In this document: positions 50,754 through 62,700 of the stretch, in pieces | Layout: every line of letters starts with the position of its first letter | How positions within the stretch are numbered: the first letter of the stretch is position 1 | Source: Diplosphaera chodatii | Lineage: Eukaryota > Chlorophyta > Trebouxiophyceae > Prasiolales > Stichococcaceae | Reading direction: 5' to 3' | DNA length: 64,000 bases | Assembly (NCBI GenBank): GCA_032358165.1 | Contig: JAALGY010000033.1 | Coordinates: 3,844,001-3,908,000, forward strand | Notes under the pieces: model-generated | What the model saw: only the letters and a program-made list of their open reading frames with translations | Told to the model about the DNA's origin: nothing | Databases searched by the model: none | Translations under genes and position numbers: made by a program

Positions 50754-53700
50754 CTACATGCCGCCACGGAGGCTGCCACCGCGGCCCAACAGGCGGCGAC
50801 CGATGGGACTGCCGCCAACCGTCGTCTGTGGCACCTGGACCTGTTCATGCATCACATGCGCGGCAGGTCAGCGCTGCTGCAGGGGTGCCACTGACCTCGT
50901 GCAGCTTGCCGTGCATGTGATGTGCCATGTGAGCGGCCCGCAGCCCTGCGCCTTGGGGAGGTGGTTTGGTCAGTCGGCCTAAACCCTGAACTGCGTGCAC
51001 CTGGACGGGCAGCGTCACGGTGACCTGCGACGGCGTCCGGAAGCCGCCTGGGAAGACGACCAGCACCGGCACCTGCGAGCCCGGGACGGTGCCGGGGAGC
51101 GTGCCGAGCGTGTAGAGCGTTGGCAGCTGCAGGAGCACATGAAACCTCGTGTCAGTGGCCTGGCGAGTGCTTATGCATGCGGGGCCGCGAAGATGCTGGT
51201 GCACTGCAACGGCTGACACTGGGCCGCTGTAGTAACATCACGCACTCACCGAGGTCAGGGTGGGTAGTGTGCTGACTGACGGCAGCGTTGGGAACGCCGC
51301 TGTCGGCAGCGAGGCAACGCTCGGCAGCGTGGGAAGTTGAGGCTGCAGATTGAAGGAGCCACGCATGTCAAGCCTCCTCCTCCAGACTTCTTTCCTTGAT
51401 GTTGGTCAAGGGCAGGGTGCACCATGCTTGCTGGACCCACTCGACGACAGACAGGATCAGTGCGGGGATACAGCATGGCATTTGACACCAGAGGGCGCAG
51501 GCCTCACCGATGGCAGCGTCGGGAAACTGAAGACTGGCAGGCTGGCAAGCGAAGCTGGCAACGAGGCAGGCAGCGTCGGCAAGCTGCCCAGCGTTGGGAA
51601 CGAGAACTGCAACAAACAGGCACAGTGGTTGTCAACCTCGTGCTTGCACGATGCTGAAGCACAGCTGAAGTTGTACCACGGTCGGTGGCTTGGTGTATCA
51701 AACGCGCTTAGACCCAGCACCATAGCAAAGGGCTCGCTGGAGCCAGGAAGCGCTGAGAAGAAGCTCACCGAGGGAAGTGTTGGCAGGGAAGCCAGCGTTG
51801 GCAGGGTGCCGACTGACGGCAGCGTCCTGACGGTGCCCAGGGTCGACAGCGAAGACAGCGTCGGCAGGGAAGCAACTGATGGCAGCGTCGGCAGGGAGGC
51901 AACCGATGCCAGCGTCGGCAGGGTGCGCAGGGTTGGCAGCTGCAACCAGAAACAGGCAGGTGTCTGAACAATACGGAACAGCAGCGGCACAGGGCCACAA
52001 GTCATAGACATGGAGGGAACACACACTTCATGCAGGTGGGCAGCACGTCAGGCTCACCGATGCCAGGGTCGGCAGCGAGCCCACCGACGGCAGCGTAGGC
52101 AGCGAGCCCACAGACGGAAGGCTGAAGCTGGGGAGCGAGCCGACTGACGGCAGCGTCCTGCTGGTGGCCAGCGTTGACAGGGATGCCAGCGTTGGCAGGG
52201 AGCCCACTGACGGCAGCGTCGGCAGCGATGCAACTGACGGCAGCGTCCTGCTGGTGGCCAGCGTTGACAGGCTGGCCAGCGTCGGCAGGGAGGCGACCGA
52301 TGGGAGGGTCGGCAGAGAGCCAACCGATGGCAGCGTCCTGATGGTTGCCAGCGTTGACAGGCTGGGGAGGGTTGGCAGGGAAGCGACCGACGGCAGCGTC
52401 GGCAGTGAGACGACTGATGGCAGCGTCCTGACAGTGGTCAGGGTCGACAGGCTGGGCAGCGTCGGCAGGGAGGCGACCGATGGGAGGGTCGGCAGAGAGC
52501 CAACCGATGGCAGCGTCCTGATGGTTGCCAGCGTTGACAGGCTGGGGAGGGTTGGCAGGGAAGCGACCGACGGCAGCGTCGGCAGTGAGGCGACTGATGG
52601 CAGCGTCCTGACAGTGGTCAGGGTCGACAGGCTGGGCAGCGTCGGCAGGGAAGCAACCGACGGCAGTGTCGGCAAAGAGCCGACTGATGGCAGCGTCCTG
52701 ATGGTTGCCAGCGTCGACAGCGTTGGCAGGGTGCCGACAGATGGCAGCGTCGGCTGGGATGCGACTGACGGCAATGTGGGTAGCGAGCCCACTGAGGGCA
52801 GCGTCCTGACGGTTGTCAGTGTCGACAGGCTCGGCAGTGTCGGCAGTGATCCAACTGAGGCCAGAGTCGACAGGGACGCGACCGATGGCAGCGTCGGCAG
52901 GGAGCTCAGGCTCGGTACCTGCAACCAGAAAACGGGCCATTGTACAGATGGAACGCGGAAGCAGGAGGCCCGAGGGGCTAAAGCCACACTACACATGCAG
53001 GAAATGCACATCATCAGGCAGGCCTTTGAACCGTCAGGCGCACCGATGCCAGGGTTGGCAGTGAGCCCACAGACGGCAGCGTAGGCAGCGAGCTCGCAGT
53101 GGGCAAGCTGAAGCTGGGGAGGGAGCCGACTGACGGCAGCGTCCTGATGGTTGCCAGCGTCGACAGCGTTGGCAGGGTGCCGACAGATGGCAGCGTCGGC
53201 TGGGATGCGACTGACGGCAATGTGGGTAGCGAGCCCACTGAGGGCAGCGTCCTGACGGTTGTCAGTGTCGACAGGCTCGGCAGTGTCGGCAGTGATCCAA
53301 CTGAGGCCAGAGTCGACAGGGACGCGACCGATGGCAGCGTCGGCAGGGAGCTCAGGCTCGGTACCTGCAACCAGAAAACGGGCCATTGTACAGATAGAAC
53401 GCGGAAGCAGGAGGCCCGAGGGGCTAAAGCCACACTACACATGCAGGAAAATGCACATCATTAGCCAGGCCTTTGAACTGTCAGGCGCACCGATGCCAGG
53501 GTTGGTAGTGAGCCCACAGACGGCAGCGTAGGCAGCGAGCTCGCAGTGGGCAAGCTGAAGCTGGGGAGGGAGCCGACTGACGGCAGCGTCCTGATGGTCG
53601 TCAGTGTCGACAGCGACGGCAGCGTGGGCAGGGTGCCAGCAGATGGCAGCGTCGGCTGGGATGCGACTGACGGCAGTGTGGGTAGCGAGCCCACTGAGGG

Positions 53701-56700
53701 CAGCGTCCTGACGGTTGTCAGTGTCGACAGGCTCGGCAGTGTCGGCAGTGATCCAACTGAGGACAGAGTCGACAGGGACGCGACCGATGGCAGCGTCGGC
53801 AGGGAGCTCAGGCTCGGTACCTGCAACCAGAAAACGGGCCATTGTACAGATAGAACGCGGAAGCAGGAGGCCCGAGGGGCTAAAGCCACACTACACATGC
53901 AGGAAAATGCACATCATTAGCCAGGCCTTTGAACTGTCAGGCGCACCGATGCCAGGGTTGGTAGTGAGCCCACAGACGGTAGCGTAGGCAGCGAGCTCGC
54001 AGTGGGCAAGCTGAAGCTGGGGAGGGAGCCGACTGACGGCAGCGTCCTGATGGTCGTCAGTGTCGACAGTGACGGCAGCGTTGGCAGGGTGCCGGCGGAC
54101 GGCAGCGTCGGCAGGGAGCCGACCGATGGCAGCGTCCTGATGGTCGTCAGGGTCGACAGCGACGGCAGCGTGGGCAGGGTGCCAACAGACGGCAGCGTCG
54201 GCAGGGAGGCGACCGATGGCAGCGACGGCAGAGAAGCGACCGACGGCAGCGTCCTGATGGTCGTCAGGGTCGACAGCGACGGCAGCGTCGGCAGGGAGGC
54301 GACCGATGGCAGCGACGGCAGGGAGCCGACCGATGGCAGCGTCCGGATGGTAGTCAGGGTCGACAGCGACGGCAGCGTGGGGAGCGAGGCGACCGACGGC
54401 AGTGTCCGGATGGTCGTCAGGGTGGACAGCGACGGCAGCGTGGGCAGGGTGCCCACAGAAGGCAGCGTTGGCAGTGAGGCAACCGATGGCAGCGTCGCCA
54501 GGGTGGTCACAGATGGCAGCGTCCGGATGGTCGTCAGGGTTGACAGCGACGGCAGCGTGGGCAGGGTGCCCACAGAAGGCAGCGTTGGCAGTGAGCCGAC
54601 CGATGGCAGCGTCCTGATGGTCGTCAGGGTCGGCAGTGAGCTCACCGACGGCAGCGTTGCTGTGGTGGGAAGGGTTGGTAGCGAGCCTACCGAGGGCAGG
54701 CTGGCTAGCGTGGGTGTCGGCACCGATGGGAGGGTCAGGGTGGGCGGTGTTGGCAGGGTGGGCGTCGGTGACGAAGGGAGGGTCAGGGTGGGCGGTGTTG
54801 GCAGGGTGGGCGTTGGTGACGAAGGGAGGGTCAGGGTGGGCGGTGTTGGCAGGGTGAACGTTGGAGAGGATGGCAACGTGAGGGTTGGCACTGTAGTGGG
54901 AGGAACCGCAATGGACGGCAACGTTGGCACATTCCCGGTTGGCAGAGTGGGCAGGTCCATTGATGGCAGCGTAGGCACATCGATGCTGGGCAGAGTGGGG
55001 ATGTCCAGCGTCAGCGTGGGCAGGTCCACTGATGGCAGCGTCGGCACATCGATGCTGGGCAGAGTGGGGATGTCCAGCGTCAGCGTGGGCAGGTCCACCG
55101 ATGGCAGGGTGGGGATGTCCAGGGTGAGCGTGGGCAGGTCCACTGATGGAAGGGTGGGGATGTCCAAGGTGAGCGTGGGCAGGTCCACTGATGGCAGCGT
55201 CGGCACATCGATGCTGGGCAGGGTGGGGATGTCCAGCGTCAGCGTCGGCAGGTCCAGGGTGAGCGTCGGCAGGTCCACCGATGGCAGGGTGGGGATGTCC
55301 AGGGTGAGCGTGGGCAGGTCCACCGATGGAAGGGTGGGGATGTCCAAGGTGAGCGTGGGCAGGTCCACTGATGGCAGCGTCGGCACATCGATGCTGGGCA
55401 GGGTGGGGATGTCCAGCGTCAGCGTCGGCAGGTCCAGGGTGAGCGTGGGCAGGTCCACTGACGGCAGCGTCGGCACATCGATGCTGGGCAGAGTGGGGAT
55501 GTCCAGGGTGAGCGTGGGCAGGTCCACTGATGGCAGCGTCGGCACATCGATGCTGGGCAGAGTGGGGATGTCCAGGGTGAGCGTGGGCAGGTCCACTGAT
55601 GGCAGCGTCGGCACATCGATGCTGGGCAGAGTGGGGATGTCCAGCGTCAGCGTCGGCAGGTCCAGGGTGAGCGTCGGCAGGTCCACTGATGGCAGCGTCG
55701 GCACATCGATGCTGGGCAGGGTGGGGATGTCCAGCGTCAGCGTCGGCAGGTCCAGGGTGAGCGTGGGCAGGTCCACCGATGGCAGCGTCGGCACATCGAT
55801 GCTGGGCAGAGTGGGGATGTCCAGCGTCAGCGTGGGCAGGTCCACTGATGGCAGCGTCGGCACATCGATGCTGGGCAGAGTGGGGATGTCCAGCGTCAGC
55901 GTCGGCAGGTCCAGGGTGAGCGTGGGCAGGTCCACTGACGGCAGCGTCGGCACATCGATGCTGGGCAGAGTGGGGATGTCCAGGGTGAGCGTGGGCAGGT
56001 CCACCGATGGCAGCGTCGGCACATCGATGCTGGGCAGAGTGGGGATGTCCAGGGTGAGCGTGGGCAGGTCCACTGATGGCAGCGTCGGCACATCGATGCT
56101 GGGCAGAGTGGGGATGTCCAGCGTCAGCGTCGGCAGGTCCAGGGTGAGCGTCGGCAGGTCCACTGATGGCAGCGTCGGCACATCGATGCTGGGCAGGGTG
56201 GGGATGTCCAGCGTCAGCGTCGGCAGGTCCAGGGTCAGCGTGGGCAGGTCCACTGACGGCAGCGTCGGCACATCGATGCTGGGCAGAGTGGGGATGTCCA
56301 GGGTGAGCGTGGGCAGGTCCACTGATGGCAGCGTCGGCACATCGATGCTGGGCAGAGTGGGGATGTCCAGCGTCAGCGTCGGCAGGTCCAGGGTGAGCGT
56401 GGGCAGGTCCACTGACGGCAGCGTCGGCACATCGATGCTGGGCAGAGTGGGGATGTCCAGGGTGAGCGTGGGCAGGTCCACCGATGGCAGCGTCGGCACA
56501 TCGATGCTGGGCAGAGTGGGGATGTCCAGCGTCAGCGTGGGCAGGTCCACTGATGGCAGCGTCGGCACATCGATGCTGGGCAGAGTGGGGATGTCCAGCG
56601 TCAGCGTCGGCAGGTCCAGCGTGAGCGTGGGCAGGTCCACTGACGGCAGCGTCGGCACATCGATGCTGGGCAGAGTGGGGATGTCCAGCGTCAGCGTGGG

Positions 56701-59700
56701 CAGGTCCACTGATGGCAGCGTCGGCACATCGATGCTGGGCAGAGTGGGGATGTCCAGCGTCAGCGTCGGCAGGTCCAGGGTGAGCGTGGGCAGGTCCACC
56801 GATGGCAGGGTGGGGATGTCCAGGGTGAGCGTGGGCAGGTCCACTGATGGCAGCGTCGGCACATCGATGCTGGGCAGAGTGGGGATGTCCAGCGTCAGCG
56901 TCGGCAGGTCCAGGGTGAGCGTGGGCAGGTCCACCGATGGCAGGGTGGGGATGTCCAGGGTGAGCGTGGGCAGGTCCACTGATGGCAGCGTCGGCACATC
57001 GATGCTGGGCAGAGTGGGGATGTCCAGCGTCAGCGTCGGCAGGTCCAAGGTGAGCGTGGGCAGGTCCACTGATGGCAGCGTCGGCACATCGATGCTGGGC
57101 AGAGTGGGGATGTCCAGGGTGAGCGTGGGCAGGTCCACTGATGGCAGCGTCGGCACATCGATGCTGGGCAGAGTAGGGATGTCCAGCGTCAGCGTCGGCA
57201 GGTCCAGGGTGAGCGTCGGCAGGTCCACTGATGGCAGCGTCGGCACATCGATGCTGGGCAGAGTGGGGATGTCCAGCGTCAGCGTGGGCAGGTCCAGGGT
57301 GAGCGTGGGCAGGTCCACTGATGGCAGCGTCGGCACATCGATGCTGGGCAGGGTGGGGATGTCCAGCGTCAGCGTCGGCAGGTCCAGGGTGAGCGTGGGC
57401 AGGTCCACTGACGGCAGCGTCGGCACATCGATGCTGGGCAGAGTGGGGATGTCCAGCGTCAGCGTGGGCAGGTCCACTGATGGCAGCGTCGGCACATCGA
57501 TGCTGGGCAGAGTGGGGATGTCCAGCGTCAGCGTCGGCAGGTCCAGGGTGAGCGTGGGCAGGTCCACTGATGGCAGCGTCGGCACATCGATGCTGGGCAG
57601 AGTGGGGATGTCCAGCGTCAGCGTCGGCAGGTCCAGGGTGAGCGTGGGCAGGTTCACTGACGGCAGCGTCGGCACATCGATGCTGGGCAGAGTGGGGATG
57701 TCCAGCGTCAGCGTGGGCAGGTCCACTGATGGCAGCGTCGGCACATCGATGCTGGGCAGAGTGGGGATGTCCAGCGTCAGCGTCGGCAGGTCCAGGGTGA
57801 GCGTGGGCAGGTCCACTGACGGCAGCGTCGGCACATCGATGCTGGGCAGAGTGGGGATGTCCAGCGTCAGCGTGGGCAGGTCCACTGATGGCAGCGTCGG
57901 CACATCGATGCTGGGCAGAGTGGGGATGTCCAGCGTCAGCGTCGGCAGGTCCAGGGTGAGCGTGGGCAGGTCCACTGATGGCAGCGTCGGCACATCGATG
58001 CTGGGCAGAGTGGGGATGTCCAGCGTCAGCGTCGGCAGGTCCAGGGTGAGCGTGGGCAGGTTCACTGATGGCAGCGTCGGCACATCGATGCTGGGCAGAG
58101 TGGGGATGTCCAGCGTCAGCGTGGGCAGGTCCACTGATGGCAGCGTCGGCACATCGATGCTGGGCAGAGTGGGGATGTCCAGCGTCAGCGTCGGCAGGTC
58201 CAGGGTGAGCGTGGGCAGGTCCACTGACGGCAGCGTCGGCACATCGATGCTGGGCAGAGTGGGGATGTCCAGCGTCAGCGTGGGCAGGTCCACTGATGGC
58301 AGCGTCGGCACATCGATGCTGGGCAGAGTGGGGATGTCCAGCGTCAGCGTCGGCAGGTCCAGGGTGAGCGTGGGCAGGTCCACCGATGGCAGGGTGGGGA
58401 TGTCCAGCGTCAGCGTGGGCAGGTCCACTGATGGAAGGGTCGGCACATCGATGCTGGGCAGAGTGGGGATGTCCAGCGTCAGCGTCGGCAGGTCCAGGGT
58501 GAGCGTCGGCAGGTCCACCGATGGCAGGGTGGGGATGTCCAGCGTCAGCGTCGGCAGGTCCAGGGTGAGCGTCGGCAGGTCCACCGATGGCAGGGTGGGG
58601 ATGTCCAGGCTGAGCGTGGGCAGGTCTACTGATGGAAGGGTGGGGATGTCCAGGGTGAGCGTGGGCAGGTCCACTGATGGCAGCGTCGGCACATCGATGC
58701 TGGGCAGGGTGGGGATGTCCAGCGTCAGCGTCGGCAGGTCCAGGGTGAGCGTGGGCAGGTCCACCGATGGCAGCGTCGGCACATCGATGCTGGGCAGAGT
58801 GGGGATGTCCAGCGTCAGCGTGGGCAGGTCCACTGATGGCAGCGTCGGCACATCGATGCTGGGCAGAGTGGGGATGTCCAGCGTCAGCGTCGGCAGGTCC
58901 AGGGTGAGCGTGGGCAGGTCCACCGATGGCAGGGTGGGGATGTCCAGGGTGAGCGTGGGCAGGTCCACTGATGGCAGCGTCGGCACATCGATGCTGGGCA
59001 GAGTGGGGATGTCCAGCGTCAGCGTCGGCAGGTCCAGGGTGAGCGTGGGCAGGTCCACCGATGGCAGCGTCGGCACATCGATGCTGGGCAGAGTGGGGAT
59101 GTCCAGCGTCAGCGTGGGCAGGTCCACTGATGGCAGCGTCGGCACATCGATGCTGGGCAGAGTGGGGATGTCCAGCGTCAGCGTCGGCAGGTCCAGCGTG
59201 AGCGTGGGCAGGTCCACTGACGGCAGCGTCGGCTCATCGATGCTGGGCAGAGTGGGGATGTCCAGCGTCAGCGTGGGCAGGTCCACTGATGGCAGCGTCG
59301 GCACATCGATGCTGGGCAGAGTGGGGATGTCCAGCGTCAGCGTCGGCAGGTCCAGGGTGAGCGTGGGCAGGTCCACTGACGGCAGCGTCGGCACATCGAT
59401 GCTGGGCAGAGTGGGGATGTCCAGGGTGAGCGTGGGCAGGTCCACTGATGGCAGCGTCGGCACATCGATGCTGGGCAGAGTGGGGATGTCCAGCGTCAGC
59501 GTCGGCAGGTCCAGGGTGAGCGTGGGCAGGTCCACTGACGGCAGCGTCGGCACATCGATGCTGGGCAGAGTGGGGATGTCCAGGGTGAGCGTCGGCAGGT
59601 CCACTGATGGCAGCGTCGGCACATCGATGCTGGGCAGAGTGGGGATGTCCAGCGTCAGCGTCGGCAGGTCCAGGGTGAGCGTGGGCAGGTCCACTGATGG

Positions 59701-62700
59701 CAGCGTCGGCACATCGATGCTGGGCAGAGTGGGGATGTCCAGCGTCAGCGTCGGCAGGTCCAGGGTGAGCGTGGGCAGGTTCACTGACGGCAGCGTCGGC
59801 ACATCGATGCTGGGCAGAGTGGGGATGTCCAGCGTCAGCGTGGGCAGGTCCACCGATGGCAGGGTGGGGATGTCCAGGGTGAGCGTGGGCAGGTCCACCG
59901 ATGGAAGGGTGGGGATGTCCAGGGTGAGCGTGGGCAGGTCCACTGATGGCAGCGTCAGCACATCGATGCTGGGCAGAGTGGGGATGTCCAGCGTCAGCGT
60001 CGGCAGGTCCAGGGTGAGCGTGGGCAGGTCCACTGACGGCAGCGTCGGCACGTCGATGCTGGGCAGAGTGGGGATGTCCAGCGTCAGCGTGGGCAGGTCC
60101 ACTGATGGCAGCGTCGGCACATCGATGCTGGGCAGAGTGGGGATGTCCAGCGTCAGCGTGGGCAGGTCCACCGATGGCAGGGTGGGGATGTCCAGGGTGA
60201 GCGTGGGCATGTCCACCGATGGAAGGGTGGGGATGTCCAGGGTGAGCGTGGGCAGGTCCACTGATGGCAGCGTCGGCACATCGATGCTGGGCAGAGTGGG
60301 GATGTCCAGCGTCAGCGTCGGCAAGTCCAGGGTGAGCGTGGGCAGGTCCACTGGCGGCAGCGTCGGCACATCGATGCTGGGCAGAGTGGAGATGTCCAGG
60401 GTGAGCGTGGGCAGGTCCACTGATGGCAGCGTCGGCACATCGATGCTGGGCAGAGTGGGGATGTCCAGCGTCAGCGTCGGCAGGTCCAGGGTGAGCGTGG
60501 GCAGGTCCACTGATGGCAGCGTCGGCACATCGATGCTGGGCAGAGTGGGGATGTCCAGCGTCAGCGTGGGCAGGTCCACTGATGGCAGCGTCGGCACATC
60601 GATGCTGGGCAGGGTGGGGATGTCCAGTGTCAGCGTCGGCAGGTCCAGGGTGAGCGTGGGCAGGTCCACTGATGGCAGCGTCGGCACATCGATGCTGGGC
60701 AGAGTGGGGATGTCCAGCGTCAGCGTCGGCAGGTCCACTGATGGCAGCGTCGGCACATCGATGCTGGGCAGAGTGGGGATGTCCAGCGTCAGCGTCGGCA
60801 GGTCCAGGGTCAGCGTGGGCAGGTCCACTGACGGCAGCGTCGGCACATCGATGCTGGGCAGAGTGGGGATGTCCAGGGTGAGCGTGGGCAGGTCCACTGA
60901 TGGCAGCGTCGGCACATCGATGCTGGGCAGAGTGGGGATGTCCAGCGTCAGCGTCGGCAGGTCCAGGGTGAGCGTGGGCAGGTCCACTGACGGCAGCGTC
61001 GGCACATCGATGCTGGGCAGAGTGGGGATGTCCAGGGTGAGCGTGGGCAGGTCCACCGATGGCAGCGTCGGCACATCGATGCTGGGCAGAGTGGGGATGT
61101 CCAGCGTCAGCGTGGGCAGGTCCACTGATGGCAGCGTCGGCACATCGATGCTGGGCAGAGTGGGGATGTCCAGCGTCAGCGTCGGCAGGTCCAGCGTGAG
61201 CGTGGGCAGGTCCACTGACGGCAGCGTCGGCACATCGATGCTGGGCAGAGTGGGGATGTCCAGCGTCAGCGTGGGCAGGTCCACTGATGGCAGCGTCGGC
61301 ACATCGATGCTGGGCAGAGTGGGGATGTCCAGCGTCAGCGTCGGCAGGTCCAGGGTGAGCGTGGGCAGGTCCACTGGCGGCATCGTCGGCACATCGATGC
61401 TGGGCAGAGTGGAGATGTCCAGGGTGAGCGTGGGCAGGTCCACTGATGGCAGCGTCGGCTCATCGATGCTGGGCAGAGTGGGGATGTCCAGCGTCAGCGT
61501 CGGCAGGTCCAGGGTGAGCGTGGGCAGGTCCACCGATGGCAGGGTGGGGATGTCCAGGGTGAGCGTGGGCAGGTCCACCGATGGAAGGGTGGGGATGTCC
61601 AGGGTGAGCGTGGGCAGGTCCACTGATGGCAGCGTCGGCACATCGATGCTGGGCAGAGTGGGGATGTCCAGCGTCAGCGTCGGCAGGTCCAGGGTGAGCG
61701 TGGGCAGGTCCACTGACGGCAGCGTCGGCACATCGATGCTGGGCAGAGTGGGGATGTCCAGCGTCAGCGTGGGCAGGTCCACTGATGGCAGCGTCGGCAC
61801 ATCGATGCTGGGCAGAGTGGGGATGTCCAGCGTCAGCGTGGGCAGGTCCACCGATGGCAGGGTGGGGATGTCCAGGGTGAGCGTGGGCAGGTCCACCGAT
61901 GGAAGGGTGGGGATGTCCAGGGTGAGCGTGGGCAGGTCCACTGATGGCAGCGTCGGCACATCGATGCTGGGCAGGGTGGGGATGTCCAGCGTCAGCGTCG
62001 GCAGGTCCAGGGTGAGCGTGGGCAGGTCCACTGACGGCAGCGTCGGCACATCGATGCTGGGCAGAGTGGGGATGTCCAGGGTGAGCGTGGGCAGGTCCAC
62101 TGATGGCAGCGTCGGCACATCGATGCTGGGCAGAGTGGGGATGTCCAGCGTCAGCGTCGGCAGGTCCAGGGTGAGCGTGGGCAGGTCCACTGACGGCAGC
62201 GTCGGCACATCGATGCTGGGCAGAGTGGGGATGTCCAGCGTCAGCGTCGGCAGGTCCACTGATGGCAGTGTCGGCACATCGATGCTAGGCAGGGTGGGGA
62301 TGTCCAGCGTCAGCGTCGGCAGGTCCAGGGTGAGCGTGGGCAGGTCCACTGATGGCAGCGTCGGCACATCGATGCTGGGCAGAGTGGGGATGTCCAGCGT
62401 CAGCGTCGGCAGGTCCAGGGTGAGCGTGGGCAGGTCCACCGATGGCAGGGTGGGGATGTCCAGGGTGAGCGTGGGCAGGTCCACCGATGGCAGGGTGGGG
62501 ATGTCCAGGGTGAGCGTGGGCAGGTCCACTGATGGCAGCGTCGGCACATCGATGCTGGGCAGAGTGGGGATGTCCAGCGTCAGCGTCGGCAGGTCCAGGG
62601 TGAGCGTGGGCAGGTCCACCGATGGCAGGGTGGGGATGTCCAGGGTGAGCGTGGGCAGGTCCACCGATGGAAGGGTGGGGATGTCCAGGGTGAGCGTGGG

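Noticed and set aside
52164..53084. 306-codon plus-strand frame rich in TDGSVGRE and VDRLGSVG
   Set aside because: It is the mirror of the minus-strand tandem repeat. Stop-free antisense frames arise automatically in such arrays, and the minus strand has the consistent splice sites and the 10-kb open frame.
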